Below are positions 17,024-25,857 of a stretch of 41,177 nucleotides of DNA, in pieces (position 1 is the stretch's first letter; each line of letters starts with the position of its first letter). Made by a program: the position numbers and the translations under genes. The DNA comes from Deltaproteobacteria bacterium CG_4_9_14_3_um_filter_63_12. Lineage in GTDB: Bacteria; Myxococcota_A; Bradymonadia; UBA4248; UM-FILTER-63-12. The stretch is taken from positions 1 to 41,177 of the forward strand of contig PFUG01000526.1 in NCBI GenBank assembly GCA_002789955.1. Reading direction: 5' to 3'. The notes under the pieces were generated by a model. It had not been told where the DNA came from. It ran no database searches and was given only the letters and a program-made list of their open reading frames with translations.

Positions 17024-17190
17024 CAGGGGTTGAACCCCCTGACCCCGATTCCGCCGCCGCTCGCCAGAGCCTAGCGATGTTCATGGCAGTCGCCTTGAGA
17101 CGCTGCGTGTCATCCAAGAGATGAGAAAGTCCCAAGGCAGCCCCCGAAGGGGGCGACGGGCGTGTAGCCAGGGGTTTCAACCCCTGGCTC
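17024..17190. repeat. REP-like palindromes (CAGGGGTT-AACCCCTG type)
   Basis: CAGGGGTTGAACCCCCTG at 17024-17041 and a perfect 11-base-arm palindrome AGCCAGGGGTT-tc-AACCCCTGGCT at 17166-17189 lie about 125 bases apart. A small CCCCC-gaa-GGGGG hairpin sits at 17141-17153. They resemble short repetitive extragenic palindromes. There is no gene between 16865 and 17368. Confidence 0.6.
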
Positions 17191-17318
17191 GGCCGGTGTG
17201 CTTGTCCGCGCTGGGCGCTTTGTGGTCACAGGTGGTCAGAGCCAACAAGAACAAGAGGCATTGAAGACCACGCAGCATCATCATCTCCGGAGTTTGGCGG
17301 GCTTTGACCAGCAACGAA

Positions 17319-17353
17319 GAAGAGCCTTTCACCCAGAAAGTGAAAGGCTCTTC
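17319..17353 (-). terminator. Rho-independent terminator of tRNA-Ser
   Basis: GAAGAGCCTTTCAC (17319-17332) and GTGAAAGGCTCTTC (17340-17353) form a perfect 14-base stem with a 7-base loop. On the minus strand it lies 15 bases past the tRNA 3' end and is followed by TTCGTTG. Confidence 0.75.
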
Positions 17354-17368
17354 GTCTCGAAGCGACTA

Positions 17369-17453
<85 letters not shown>

Positions 17454-17561
17454 GTCGCGGGAATTAGCACGAGAAATGCCGTGCTTGCAACCGAATTGCC
17501 TCCTGATGACGTGCTGCGGCCGAGCGTGTGACTCGCGCCATCGTGGATAACAGCCAAGAAA

Positions 17562-17595
17562 CCAGAGCGCCGAGCCCAAGGGCCCGGCGCTCTGG
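17562..17595 (-). terminator. Rho-independent terminator of the acyl-CoA dehydrogenase gene
   Basis: CCAGAGCGCCG pairs with CGGCGCTCTGG, with additional GCCC/GGGC-type pairing inside. On the minus strand it starts about 40 bases after the stop and is followed by TTTCTTGGCTGTT. Confidence 0.7.
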
Positions 17596-17636
17596 AGTCT
17601 GTACTGTTCCCCAATGCCGCGGGTCACCCCAGCACT

Positions 17637-19436
17637 TTAGAACTCGATCTCCAACGCGCTGCGGTCCTTGCTCACGATGGCTGCAGCCAGCGCGTCGTTG
17701 CCCGGCAGAATGTTGGTGGCGAAGAACTGCGCGGTCTTCACCTTGTTGGAGTAGTACACCGCGTCGCTGCTCCCTTCCTTGGCGTCAGGCAGTTTGCCAG
17801 CGGCGATGATGCCGCCCTCGATGAGCAAGTGGCCGACGACCACATTGCCCATCATCTCGAGGAAGTTGACGGCGTGCAGCATGGGGTAGTCGGGGTCGCT
17901 CTGGCCCGACATCGCGAAGCCGTAGGAGACCTCGCCCAACTTGTTCTTGGCCTTCTCCAAGAGCAGAACGGCGCCACCGAGCACGGGGTGAGCCTTGTTC
18001 GCGTCGATGAAGTCGCCGATGACGCCCAGGAAGTTCATGAAGACCATACCGTTCTTCATGGGCAGCTTGCGGCCCAAGAGGTCCATGGCCTGGATGCCGT
18101 TGGTCCCCTCGTAAAGGGAGGCGATCTTCACGTCGCGCATGTACTGCTCGACGGGATACTCGCGGATGTAGCCGTAGCCACCGTAGGTCTGGATGGCCAG
18201 CTCGGTGACCTTGAAGCCCTTGTCGGTGCAGTAGGCCTTACAGATGGGCGTCAAGAGCTCAAGCACACCACGCAGGCGGGCGGCCTCGACCGGGTCGTCG
18301 ATGGACTCGGACATGTCGAGGAGGTACGCCGACTTGAGGATCAGGGCGCGCAGACCTTCGGAGTACGCCTTCATGGTCGCCAACATGCGCTTGACGTCAG
18401 GGTGCTTATCGATGGTCACACGGGGCGCATCGGCATCCTTCATGTTCGAGATGTCCGTGCCCTGCACACGCTCTTTCGCATAGAGGAGCGCACTTTGATA
18501 CGCAGCGTTGCCCAGCGCCATGCCCTGAGCGCCAGTGACGATGCGGGCCTCGTTCATCATGTGGAACATGGCCACGATGCCCTTCATGCGCTTGCCGATC
18601 AGGTAGCCACGGCACTTGCCTTCATCGCCGAAGTTGATGACGCAGGTCGAGCAGGCGTTGATGCCCATCTTGTGTTCGATGCTGGGAATGGTGACGTCAT
18701 TGGCCTCGCCCAACGAACCGTCGTCCTTGACCCAGATCTTGGGCACCAAGAAGAGGGAGATGCCCTTGATGCCCGCCGGGTCGCCCTTGACGCGCGCCAA
18801 GACCAAGTGCCCGATGTTCTCGGCCATGTCGTGGTCGCCAGCGGAGATGAAGATCTTGGTGCCAACGACGTTATAGGTGCCGTCGTCGTTGGGTGTGGCC
18901 GAGGTCAGCAAGTCGCCGACCGCGCTGCCGGCTCCCGCCTCCGTCAAGCACATGGTCCCGGTCCAATCGCCGGAGTACATCTTCTCGACGTAGTTCTTCT
19001 TGACCAAGTCGGAGCCGAAGAGCTCGACGACGTGCGCGGCCGAAGCGGTCAAGCCAGGGTAAAACAAGAAGCTCGTGCACGCACCGACGAAGAACTCCGT
19101 AGCCGCCAGGTAGAGCGAGACCGGCATGCCCTGTCCGCCCCATTCGACCTTGGCGTGCGGGGCAACCCAGCCGCCCGCTTTGTACTTCTCGTAGGCGTCG
19201 TGGAAGATCTTGGGAATCTTCACCTGACCATCCTCGAGTCGGCACCCCTCTTTGTCCGCAGGCTCGTTCATGGGCGCGAGCACGTCCATGGCGATCTTCT
19301 GAGCTTCTCCCAAGACCATGTCGAAGATCTCCTTCGAGTACTCGGAGTACTTGGGAAGATTCAACAGCTTCTCGAGTTGGAGCTGCTCGAAGAGGACAAA
19401 TTCAACGTCTCTGCGGTCGAGATGGTAGTGCGACAC
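17637..19436 (-). CDS. Acyl-CoA dehydrogenase (FadE/DmdC-like, long form)
   Basis: Encodes 599 aa, the long acyl-CoA dehydrogenase class with a C-terminal extension beyond the usual 380-residue core. Visible motifs are MCLTEAGAGSAVGDL (FAD/substrate region), GTKIFISAGDHD, and the catalytic YEGTNGIQA with base Glu443. The last 140 residues resemble the extra C-terminal domain found in 3-(methylthio)propionyl-CoA dehydrogenase-like and long-chain enzymes. It oxidises an acyl-CoA to enoyl-CoA, passing electrons to ETF. Chain length cannot be read from sequence. The start is GTG at 19436 with GGAGGGTGAA upstream. It is monocistronic with its own terminator. Confidence 0.92.
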   Translation of the reverse strand: MSHYHLDRRDVEFVLFEQLQLEKLLNLPKYSEYSKEIFDMVLGEAQKIAMDVLAPMNEPADKEGCRLEDGQVKIPKIFHDAYEKYKAGGWVAPHAKVEWGGQGMPVSLYLAATEFFVGACTSFLFYPGLTASAAHVVELFGSDLVKKNYVEKMYSGDWTGTMCLTEAGAGSAVGDLLTSATPNDDGTYNVVGTKIFISAGDHDMAENIGHLVLARVKGDPAGIKGISLFLVPKIWVKDDGSLGEANDVTIPSIEHKMGINACSTCVINFGDEGKCRGYLIGKRMKGIVAMFHMMNEARIVTGAQGMALGNAAYQSALLYAKERVQGTDISNMKDADAPRVTIDKHPDVKRMLATMKAYSEGLRALILKSAYLLDMSESIDDPVEAARLRGVLELLTPICKAYCTDKGFKVTELAIQTYGGYGYIREYPVEQYMRDVKIASLYEGTNGIQAMDLLGRKLPMKNGMVFMNFLGVIGDFIDANKAHPVLGGAVLLLEKAKNKLGEVSYGFAMSGQSDPDYPMLHAVNFLEMMGNVVVGHLLIEGGIIAAGKLPDAKEGSSDAVYYSNKVKTAQFFATNILPGNDALAAAIVSKDRSALEIEF

Positions 19437-20611
19437 TTCACCCTCCAGTTTTTTTGTTAGTCATTCTTCGCCGCCACACGAACGCCGACCTGGAGGCCTG
19501 AGCGCGAGACGGTGATATCTATCATCCTGATTCTATTGCCGATGTTCTTGTCGGTCGGCCACCGAGACGCGAGAGCCAGGAGTGACATGAGCTTCATGTG
19601 TCCCTCGTCATGCGGCCCAGCGAATGACGCGATCGCCTGGTTGTCAGCCCCCTCAGGAATTTGTCACGCGAAGACGAATTCCTGGGGGTGCGTTCGTCCC
19701 AATGTTTGTTCGCTCCGGCCCCAAGGAAGGGTAGTGCCAGCGCAACGCTGCACCACAGCCTGATGCCATGAGCGAATCCAACGAACGATACCTGATTCCG
19801 AAGGAACCGCAAGCAGAAAATGAACGACGGTTCATCGCGCTACGGCGCTCTCAAAATATCACGGCAAAGTGTTCAGGAATAAGGACGTTCGCGAGGAGCC
19901 GACCGTCGCTCAAAGACGGCAAACGCCGACGAGCAGCCTCGGTCCACGAGGCGTTTCGTGTTCGAGGTCACCCCGGGAATCCCTGTCGAAACTCCCCTCA
20001 GCACTCAAAAGGATCGGCGCGACAGAAGCGGTCGCGAGCCCATCCTGCGCGGCTCAGATGATGGGCATGCTGCCGTCGAGTCCGCGGGTGCGAGCAGGCT
20101 TCTTGCGGGTCTCTTCTTTGCTATCTTTTCTCATGACTCGACTGCTCATGGGTTCGACGGTTCGTCGCGCGAGGCCGTCAGGGAACGAACGCTGCCTCTG
20201 CTCCACTGGACTAGAGCAATGGCTGTGCCATGAGGCGGTGAGCGCTAAAGGAACGCTGACGCGCGTTTTGAGTGCGTCGTTCGGACCTCTATTGTTTCGG
20301 GCTTCGCCAGCAACCCTGATGGTTTACGAGACTTTCCGCCATCCTCGGCTACGAACGCTCGGGGGGAACGGCCAGCCGGCGATTCAAAGGTGTTCCAGAT
20401 CGAAACGTTCAGAATGGAGCAATGGTGCTCCGAAGCGGATACCTGGCGGCAAAGTCGGCGGGAAAGACGTGCTAGCAAGCGCCTGCTAAAAGCGGTATCG
20501 TGCGGCCGGCCCTCGGACGCCCTGGGAGAGCTCTCACGAGTTGCCCCGGTGGCATCGGTAATTATTGAATTTCATGATGTATTCTACACGTAGCAAGTTG
20601 CGCGGTCTGCC
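19437..20611. other. 1.2-kb region without a recognisable gene
   Basis: No open frame here resembles a known protein, although a 206-codon frame (19869-20489, +) stays open by chance or decay. Visible structure includes an inverted repeat, CCCCCTCAGGAATT at 19648-19661 against AATTCCTGGGGG at 19677-19688. There is also a tiny minus-strand frame at 20054-20149 (listed separately). Composition is less GC-biased than the flanking genes, which suggests decayed or regulatory DNA. Confidence 0.5.
20054..20149 (-). CDS. Possible small protein, 26-31 aa
   Basis: A minus-strand frame from ATG 20149 (or ATG 20134) to TGA 20054 would encode a very hydrophilic, lysine/arginine-rich peptide. From the second ATG it starts MRKDSKEETRKKP and ends GLDGSMPII. 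The composition looks protein-like compared with neighbouring frames. No convincing ribosome-binding site precedes either ATG, and I recognise no family. It could equally be chance or a fragment. Confidence 0.25.
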   Translation of the reverse strand: MSSRVMRKDSKEETRKKPARTRGLDGSMPII

Positions 20612-22711
20612 ATGAGGGTGTGCCCCGAGTGCTTCTCTCAGGAGAGCGACGAAGCGCGGTTCTGCGGCCTCTGCGGTACGCAGCTGTTCGAAGTGGACAG
20701 CGCGGCGGGTAGCCTCATCGGGCTCGTGCTCGCAGACAAATACGTCATACAAGAGCTGATCGCCCGCGGAGGCATGGGCGAGGTCTACCTCGCCAAGCAC
20801 AAGGCCATCGGCCAGAAGGTCGCCGTCAAGATCTTGAACCGACGCTTCAAGGGAGACGAGACCGTCGTCAAGCGCTTCTTCAACGAAGCCAAGACCTACT
20901 GTCGGGTGACCCACCCCAACGCCGTGACGCTCCACGATTTCGGGCAACTGCCGGATACGACGGGCTACATCGTCATGGAGTACGTGGACGGGAAGACCCT
21001 CACGGAGTTCATGCGCGAGAGGGCGCCGCTGCCGCAGACCATGACGCTCAAGCTCTGCGTCAAGCTCGCCGAGGTCCTGCTCGCCGCGCACAACCAGGGC
21101 GTGGTCCACCGCGATCTCAAGCCCGACAACATCATGCTCACCGAGTCGAGCAAGGGACGTTTCCAGCTCAAGGTGCTCGACTTTGGCATCGCCAAGTTGC
21201 TCGGCGACACCACCGACCAGCTCACAGAGACAGGGATGGTCTTCGGCACGCCGGAGTTCATGAGCCCCGAGCAAGCGCAGGGGTTCGACATCGACCACCG
21301 CGCCGACATCTACGCTTTCGGGACCTTGTTGTTCTACATGCTCACGAACAAGCTCCCGTTCGAAGGCATCAACAAGCTCGCCATTCTCAACAAGCAGGTC
21401 CACGAGGCTCCGCGCACGCCGAGCCAGGCGGCGCCCGACCTTCACATCGACGCGGATCTCGAAGTCCTCATCATGAAGTGCCTCGAGAAGGAGCGGGCTA
21501 AACGTTTCGACAGCTTCGACGTCGTTCTCGAGGAGCTCGAGCGCATTCTCTCTCGGCCTATCGACGAAAGTGTCTACTCCGCCGAAACCCGCGCCGTGGC
21601 GTCTCCACACACCGCTGAGACCGTGCTCATCGTCAAGGAGGTCCCTGGCGCCGATCCGCTCCAAGCCATGTTCGATTCCGCCCCACACTCGGGCGAGGTC
21701 CCTACAGTCAGGCCGGACCTGGCAAGCTTCGAGTTGGTCACCTCCGACGAAGGGTTCCCCGTTGACGACGACGTCGAGGTCATCACCATCGATCCCATGG
21801 ACGACGTCGAGATCGACGACGAGGACGACCAGGCGGCCACTGTCATTGGAGACGACAACGAGGAAGAGGCCACCCATGTTGCGGGGCCGCCTGCCCCTGG
21901 CGAAGAGGGGGTAGAGGAGGTCACCCAGGAGCGGCGCAACAAGCGACGACCCGACAGCATGGCCTTCGGCGCAGCGGTGCTGCCCAGTCGAGAGGAAGCC
22001 TTCCACATCGATTCCGACGAGGACAATGACGAGTTCAGCTTAGGCGGCGACCTCCTCGTCGGGGACCTGGACGACGAGAGCCCTACACGGCGGCGCTCGG
22101 GCGGCGGACACCTCGGGGTCTTCCTAGTTCTCCTCTTTTTGTTGGCCGGAGGCGGAGCCGCCTGGTTCTTCCTGACCCATCCCAGCAACGGCGCGCAGCC
22201 CAAGAGCCCTGCGGTGGCCGAGTCGGGAGCAGACGTCAGCGACGGGGGCGCGGAACAAGCCGACGCGGTCGCGAGCGAGGTCGCCGTGGCGCAAACGACG
22301 GACGTCGTCGGTGACCAGGTCGTCTCGTCAGAGCCTGCGACCGAGCCGCCGAAGGCCATCGACGCCGCGTTGCGAGGCCGCGTTCTAGCCAAGGTGCTGG
22401 TCGATTTGATCGACGCACGCATCCGAACCGCCGAGTTCACCGAGGCGAAGAAGTTCATCAAGTTCGCGAAGAAAGCGGAAGCCTGGCCAGCGGAAGTGGG
22501 CGTGCGCTTCGACCACCTCGAGGACACCCTGACCGCCGTGCAAGACACCTTGAAGGCCGCGCAGAAGAGCGCAAAACGCCTCAAATGCGCCGAGGTGAAG
22601 GCCAAGGCGGACGAGCTGTTGTCCCTCTCGCCGGCAGCCGCCCAGCAGGCCACCGAGCTCGTGAGCAAGTGCGAGCGCGAGCTGGCCGCTCCACCCAGCC
22701 GCATCGATTAG
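20612..22711 (+). CDS. Zinc-ribbon transmembrane Ser/Thr protein kinase
   Basis: Encodes 699 aa. The N-terminal zinc ribbon has Cys4/Cys7 and Cys18/Cys21 (CPEC...CGLCG). The kinase domain spans about 40-311, with glycine loop RGGMGEVY at 52-59, Lys73 (AVK), HRDLKPDN at 166-173, DFG at 190-192 and SPE at 218-220. All catalytic residues are present. Residues about 312-490 form an acidic, presumably disordered linker. One transmembrane helix lies at about 501-522, followed by an extracytoplasmic domain of about 175 aa, helical and Ala/Lys-rich. This is the Hanks-type architecture common in myxobacteria-like bacteria. Substrates are unknown. The TAG stop overlaps the TAA of convergent yqgF. Confidence 0.92.
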   Translation: MRVCPECFSQESDEARFCGLCGTQLFEVDSAAGSLIGLVLADKYVIQELIARGGMGEVYLAKHKAIGQKVAVKILNRRFKGDETVVKRFFNEAKTYCRVTHPNAVTLHDFGQLPDTTGYIVMEYVDGKTLTEFMRERAPLPQTMTLKLCVKLAEVLLAAHNQGVVHRDLKPDNIMLTESSKGRFQLKVLDFGIAKLLGDTTDQLTETGMVFGTPEFMSPEQAQGFDIDHRADIYAFGTLLFYMLTNKLPFEGINKLAILNKQVHEAPRTPSQAAPDLHIDADLEVLIMKCLEKERAKRFDSFDVVLEELERILSRPIDESVYSAETRAVASPHTAETVLIVKEVPGADPLQAMFDSAPHSGEVPTVRPDLASFELVTSDEGFPVDDDVEVITIDPMDDVEIDDEDDQAATVIGDDNEEEATHVAGPPAPGEEGVEEVTQERRNKRRPDSMAFGAAVLPSREEAFHIDSDEDNDEFSLGGDLLVGDLDDESPTRRRSGGGHLGVFLVLLFLLAGGGAAWFFLTHPSNGAQPKSPAVAESGADVSDGGAEQADAVASEVAVAQTTDVVGDQVVSSEPATEPPKAIDAALRGRVLAKVLVDLIDARIRTAEFTEAKKFIKFAKKAEAWPAEVGVRFDHLEDTLTAVQDTLKAAQKSAKRLKCAEVKAKADELLSLSPAAAQQATELVSKCERELAAPPSRID

Positions 22712-23148
22712 CGCTGCAAAGAGCCCAAGTAGCTCTGCAGGATCAACGAGGCGGCGACGGCGTCGATGAGGTTCTTGCGTTGCGCTCGGCGCACTCCGCC
22801 CTCGATCAACGCACGCTCCGCAGCGGTCGTCGTCATGCGCTCGTCCCACTCCACGAGCTCCACGCCCGCCAATAGCGGGAGCAGCGTGTCGATGAACTTT
22901 CGGGTCCGCTTGACGGCCGGTCCAACTTGCCCAGAGAGGGCCAGCGGCAAGCCGACCACGACGGTCGCGACGTCATGTTCGGACACCAAGTCACGGATCT
23001 GCGAGGCGTCATCTGGGCCCCTGAACACGACGGTCAATGGCTGAGCGGTGTAGCCAAGGGGATCGCCCAGCGCAACACCAATCCGTCGGCTGCCGACGTC
23101 GAGGCAGAGCACTCGGCGCTTCTCTGAGCCATCGCTGGACATAGGCAT
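22708..23148 (-). CDS. yqgF: YqgF/RuvX RNase H-fold nuclease
   Basis: Encodes 146 aa, the usual family length. RNase H-fold acidic positions are visible in LCLDVGSRRIGVALGD (Asp17), the VVGLPLALSG strand-loop, EWDERMTT and NLIDAVAASLIL. Family members act in 5'-end maturation of pre-16S rRNA and are proposed Holliday junction resolvases. ATG 23148 or ATG 23142 could be the start, and neither has a strong ribosome-binding site. It is an essential-type gene. Its stop overlaps that of the convergent kinase by three bases. Confidence 0.92.
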   Translation of the reverse strand: MPMSSDGSEKRRVLCLDVGSRRIGVALGDPLGYTAQPLTVVFRGPDDASQIRDLVSEHDVATVVVGLPLALSGQVGPAVKRTRKFIDTLLPLLAGVELVEWDERMTTTAAERALIEGGVRRAQRKNLIDAVAASLILQSYLGSLQR

Positions 23149-23210
23149 CGGGGTTCTTGTGCGAAAGGGACGCCTAGCCCTCGGTCAGGCGGGCGCGAGC
23201 GCAAGGACGC

Positions 23211-23235
23211 GAGGTGGCTCGCTTCGCGCCACCTC
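23211..23235 (-). terminator. Hairpin at the end of parB
   Basis: GAGGTGGC (23211-23218) pairs with GCCACCTC (23228-23235), and the stem overlaps the parB stop codon (23234-23236). There is no T-run, so it may be an mRNA-stabilising hairpin or a weak terminator. Confidence 0.35.
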
Positions 23236-24094
23236 AGTTCTGGGAAGCGAGCGAAATCCGATCGACGAGCTGGGCGAGCTCTTCGTAGGAGCCGAAGTGA
23301 ACCATGAGGACCCCGCGCCCTCCCCGGTCCTTGATGCTGACACGGGCGCCGAGATGTGCGGCGACCTGCGCTTCGACGGCAGTAATCTCGACAGTCGGAG
23401 CGCTGCTGGGCGCACGTTCGGGACGAGTGGGGTTCTGTTTGGCCTGTCGAACGTGCTCCTCGGTCTCGCGAACGCTGAGGCCCCCCTCGACGATGGTCTC
23501 GAGAACCTCGCGCTGATGGTCGGGCTCGAGCCCGACCAGCTGCCTGGCGTGTCCTTCTGAGACCAACCCAGTGGCGAGCGCGGCCTTGGAGTTGTCCGAG
23601 AGCTTCAGGAGGCGCAAGGTGTTGGCGATGGCGCTGCGGCTCTTACCCACCTTCTGGGCGACCTCTTCTTGAGTGAAGCCATGGTCGTCGATCAGGCGAC
23701 GACAGGCCTCGGCGATCTCCAACGGCTGGAGATCCTCGCGCTGGATGTTCTCGACGAGCGCCAGCGCGAACGCGTCGAGCGGCGTCGCCTCCTTGAGAAC
23801 GACTGGAATCTCTGTGAGACCGGCGAGTGTGGCGGCGCGCCAGCGCCGCTCACCAGCGATGATGTGGTAGTCGCTGCCTTCCTGCCTGACGAGAACGGGC
23901 TGCAACAGGCCGCTTTCGGAAATCGAGGCGGCGAGCTCTGCCAGCGCCGTTTCTTCGAAGAAACGGCGGGGTTGCCCGTCCATGGGGCGGATCCGCTCGA
24001 TAGCGCAGAGGAAGTAGTCTGGCCGCTTCGGTGCGGTGGTGATGAGCGCGGAGATGCCGCGCCCCAAAGCGTTTCGGTTGCTCGTTCTGCTCAT
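23234..24094 (-). CDS. parB: Chromosome partitioning protein ParB
   Basis: Encodes 286 aa from ATG 24094. The family-typical N-terminus NALGRGISALI follows this start directly, which is why I prefer it over in-frame ATGs at 24157 and 24172. The CTP-binding motif GERRWRA lies at 81-87, followed by LVENIQREDLQPLEIAEA and a helix-turn-helix (FTQEEVAQKVGKSRSAIANTLRLL) for parS binding. The C-terminal dimerisation region ends in LAQLVDRISLASQN. It acts with ParA, encoded just upstream, in segregating the replication origin. No canonical parS site (TGTTTCACGTGAAACA) was seen in this window. Confidence 0.94.
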   Translation of the reverse strand: MSRTSNRNALGRGISALITTAPKRPDYFLCAIERIRPMDGQPRRFFEETALAELAASISESGLLQPVLVRQEGSDYHIIAGERRWRAATLAGLTEIPVVLKEATPLDAFALALVENIQREDLQPLEIAEACRRLIDDHGFTQEEVAQKVGKSRSAIANTLRLLKLSDNSKAALATGLVSEGHARQLVGLEPDHQREVLETIVEGGLSVRETEEHVRQAKQNPTRPERAPSSAPTVEITAVEAQVAAHLGARVSIKDRGGRGVLMVHFGSYEELAQLVDRISLASQN

Positions 24095-24227
24095 CGGCTG
24101 TCCCACTTGGCTCACAGCGCCCCTGGAGGCTTCACTGGTCTTTTCTTGCTCGTACATCGTCAGACAGCCCATTTTCGCAGGTTTGGCCGCAGCGCGGCGG
24201 TGTCCACTGAACTGGAGCCCGTTTCGT

Positions 24228-25004
24228 TCAAGCCGCGTGCACGTACTGCCGCTGCCGGAATTCCCTGGCGAGGTTCATGTAGGCTTGCGAGCCGGTCGAC
24301 GCGCTGTCGTAGAGCAGCGCGGGTTTGCCGAACGACGGGCACTCGCTCAGTCGCACGTTGCGGGGAATGATGGTGTCAAAGGCGAGCGACTGGAAGTGCG
24401 TCCGGACCTCGTCGACGACTTGGCGGGCCAGGTTGGTCCGTGAGTCATACATCGTGAAGAGCAGACCCTCGATTTCGAGGGTGGGATTGAGCGCCTGACG
24501 GACAAGGCCGATGGTGTTGAGCAGATGCCCCAACCCTTCGAGCGCGTAGTATTCGGTCTGGATCGGGATGAGCACGGTGTCGCAAGCGACCAACGCGTTC
24601 AGGGTGAGCTGTCCGAGCGCTGGTGGGCAATCGATGAGGATGAACTCGAATTGCGATTGCAACGGCTTGAGGCCCTCGCGCAACAGGAACTCCCGCCCTT
24701 CCATCTGCACGAGCTCGACCTCGGCTCCAGCCATCGCCGGCGAGCCGGGGATGAGCTTGAGGTGCTCCAGCTCGGTGTCCAGGAGCAGAGAGAGAGGGTC
24801 CACGCCGTTGATGATGACGTCGTAGATCGATTGGTGCACATCCTCTTTGGCCACACCAAGGCCACTGGTGGCATTGGCCTGCGCGTCCACATCGATGAGC
24901 AGGACCTTGCGGCCCATCGACGCCAAGCTCGCCGCGAGATTGATGGCGGTCGTGGTCTTGCCGACTCCGCCTTTTTGATTCGCCAACGCAATTGTTCGAG
25001 CCAT
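24228..25004 (-). CDS. parA: Chromosome partitioning ATPase ParA (Soj-type)
   Basis: Encodes 258 aa. The deviant Walker A KGGVGKTT is at 11-18, followed by LLIDVDAQAN and the Walker B-like ILIDCPP. Its short length, without an N-terminal helix-turn-helix, marks the chromosomal Soj type. ATG 25004 is preceded by GAGAGG at suitable spacing. The in-frame upstream region to 25079 is not protein-like. It is followed by parB after a gap of about 130 bases. The usual rsmG/mnmG neighbours are absent from this window. Confidence 0.95.
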   Translation of the reverse strand: MARTIALANQKGGVGKTTTAINLAASLASMGRKVLLIDVDAQANATSGLGVAKEDVHQSIYDVIINGVDPLSLLLDTELEHLKLIPGSPAMAGAEVELVQMEGREFLLREGLKPLQSQFEFILIDCPPALGQLTLNALVACDTVLIPIQTEYYALEGLGHLLNTIGLVRQALNPTLEIEGLLFTMYDSRTNLARQVVDEVRTHFQSLAFDTIIPRNVRLSECPSFGKPALLYDSASTGSQAYMNLAREFRQRQYVHAA

Positions 25005-25167
25005 CTTCGGCCTCTCACCAACCTGCGGAAGAGGTTGGAACTTGTCGATGAGGCAGGCTTCACGAACCTCGAAGCCCACAACTCACCCGACACTCTCCGT
25101 CGGATCCCTCCACGGATGCACTTGCTGGCCGTACAGCTAGCACATTCGGCGGGCAAATTGAAGACAA

Positions 25168-25857
25168 TCAATCGCCGTTCAAGATGCGTACGCTCAAGTT
25201 CGGGTGCCTTGCCAAGGTCGGCTCGTCGAATCGCTGGACGTCGTCACCAGCGGCCGCGGCGAGAGCCTTCTGGAAGGCAGGCAGGTCCTTGCTCTGCACG
25301 TTGGCGACCACCGCGACCTCGCTCTCTACGACGTCGAAGGAGGTCGCGAAGCCCGCTTGCCGAAGGGCGGCGGCGACTTTCTGCAGATCTATGGAGCGGG
25401 GAACCTGAACTTGGACCTGATGACTTTGTGCGCCCAACGCCCGACCCATGGGGGCGTCACCGGGCTGCATCTCAGAGGCTTCGTCGTCAGCCACGACGTA
25501 GGTCGAGCGATTCGAGACGCCGAAGAAGTAGATGGCACCGAAGACCACCAACAAGAGCGCGATGAACGCCTCGTAGGGAACGCGCAGGCCGAAGATCCAG
25601 CTCTCTTTGAAGAAGGTGCCGCGCGACTGGCGGTTGATGGAGGTCGTGACCTCTTTGAGGAAGTCATCGGGGACGTGGGCTTCTTTGAGTCCACCAAAGA
25701 GGGAGAGCGAGCCCTTGAAGGAGCGGTATTCTTCGCGGCACGTCTCACAGGCGTCGAAGTGGGCCTCGAGGTTGGCGACCTGCACAGGGTCGAGCTCCTC
25801 GTCGTAGTAGTCGCTGAAGAGGTCGATCATCTCTTGATGTGGGGATGGTTCGGTCAT
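25168..25857 (-). CDS. Zinc-finger anti-sigma factor (membrane)
   Basis: Encodes 229 aa. The N-terminal zf-HC2 anti-sigma domain has HFDACETC (His33, Cys37, Cys40). One transmembrane helix lies at about 95-113 (YEAFIALLLVVFGAIYFFG), followed by a periplasmic domain of about 110 residues containing IDLQKVAAALRQAGF. The start ATG 25857 lies in ATGA overlapping the sigma factor stop, with GGAGGGGG upstream. Gene order and overlap imply it binds and restrains the ECF sigma factor until an envelope signal releases it. Confidence 0.9.
   Translation of the reverse strand: MTEPSPHQEMIDLFSDYYDEELDPVQVANLEAHFDACETCREEYRSFKGSLSLFGGLKEAHVPDDFLKEVTTSINRQSRGTFFKESWIFGLRVPYEAFIALLLVVFGAIYFFGVSNRSTYVVADDEASEMQPGDAPMGRALGAQSHQVQVQVPRSIDLQKVAAALRQAGFATSFDVVESEVAVVANVQSKDLPAFQKALAAAAGDDVQRFDEPTLARHPNLSVRILNGD

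Noticed and set aside
17829-19460. 543-codon frame antisense to acyl-CoA dehydrogenase
   Set aside because: Shadow frame. The minus strand has FAD and catalytic motifs throughout.
23149-25167. Origin of replication near parAB
   Set aside because: No DnaA-box cluster, parS site, dnaA, rsmG or mnmG was seen. ParAB genes alone do not place the origin here.
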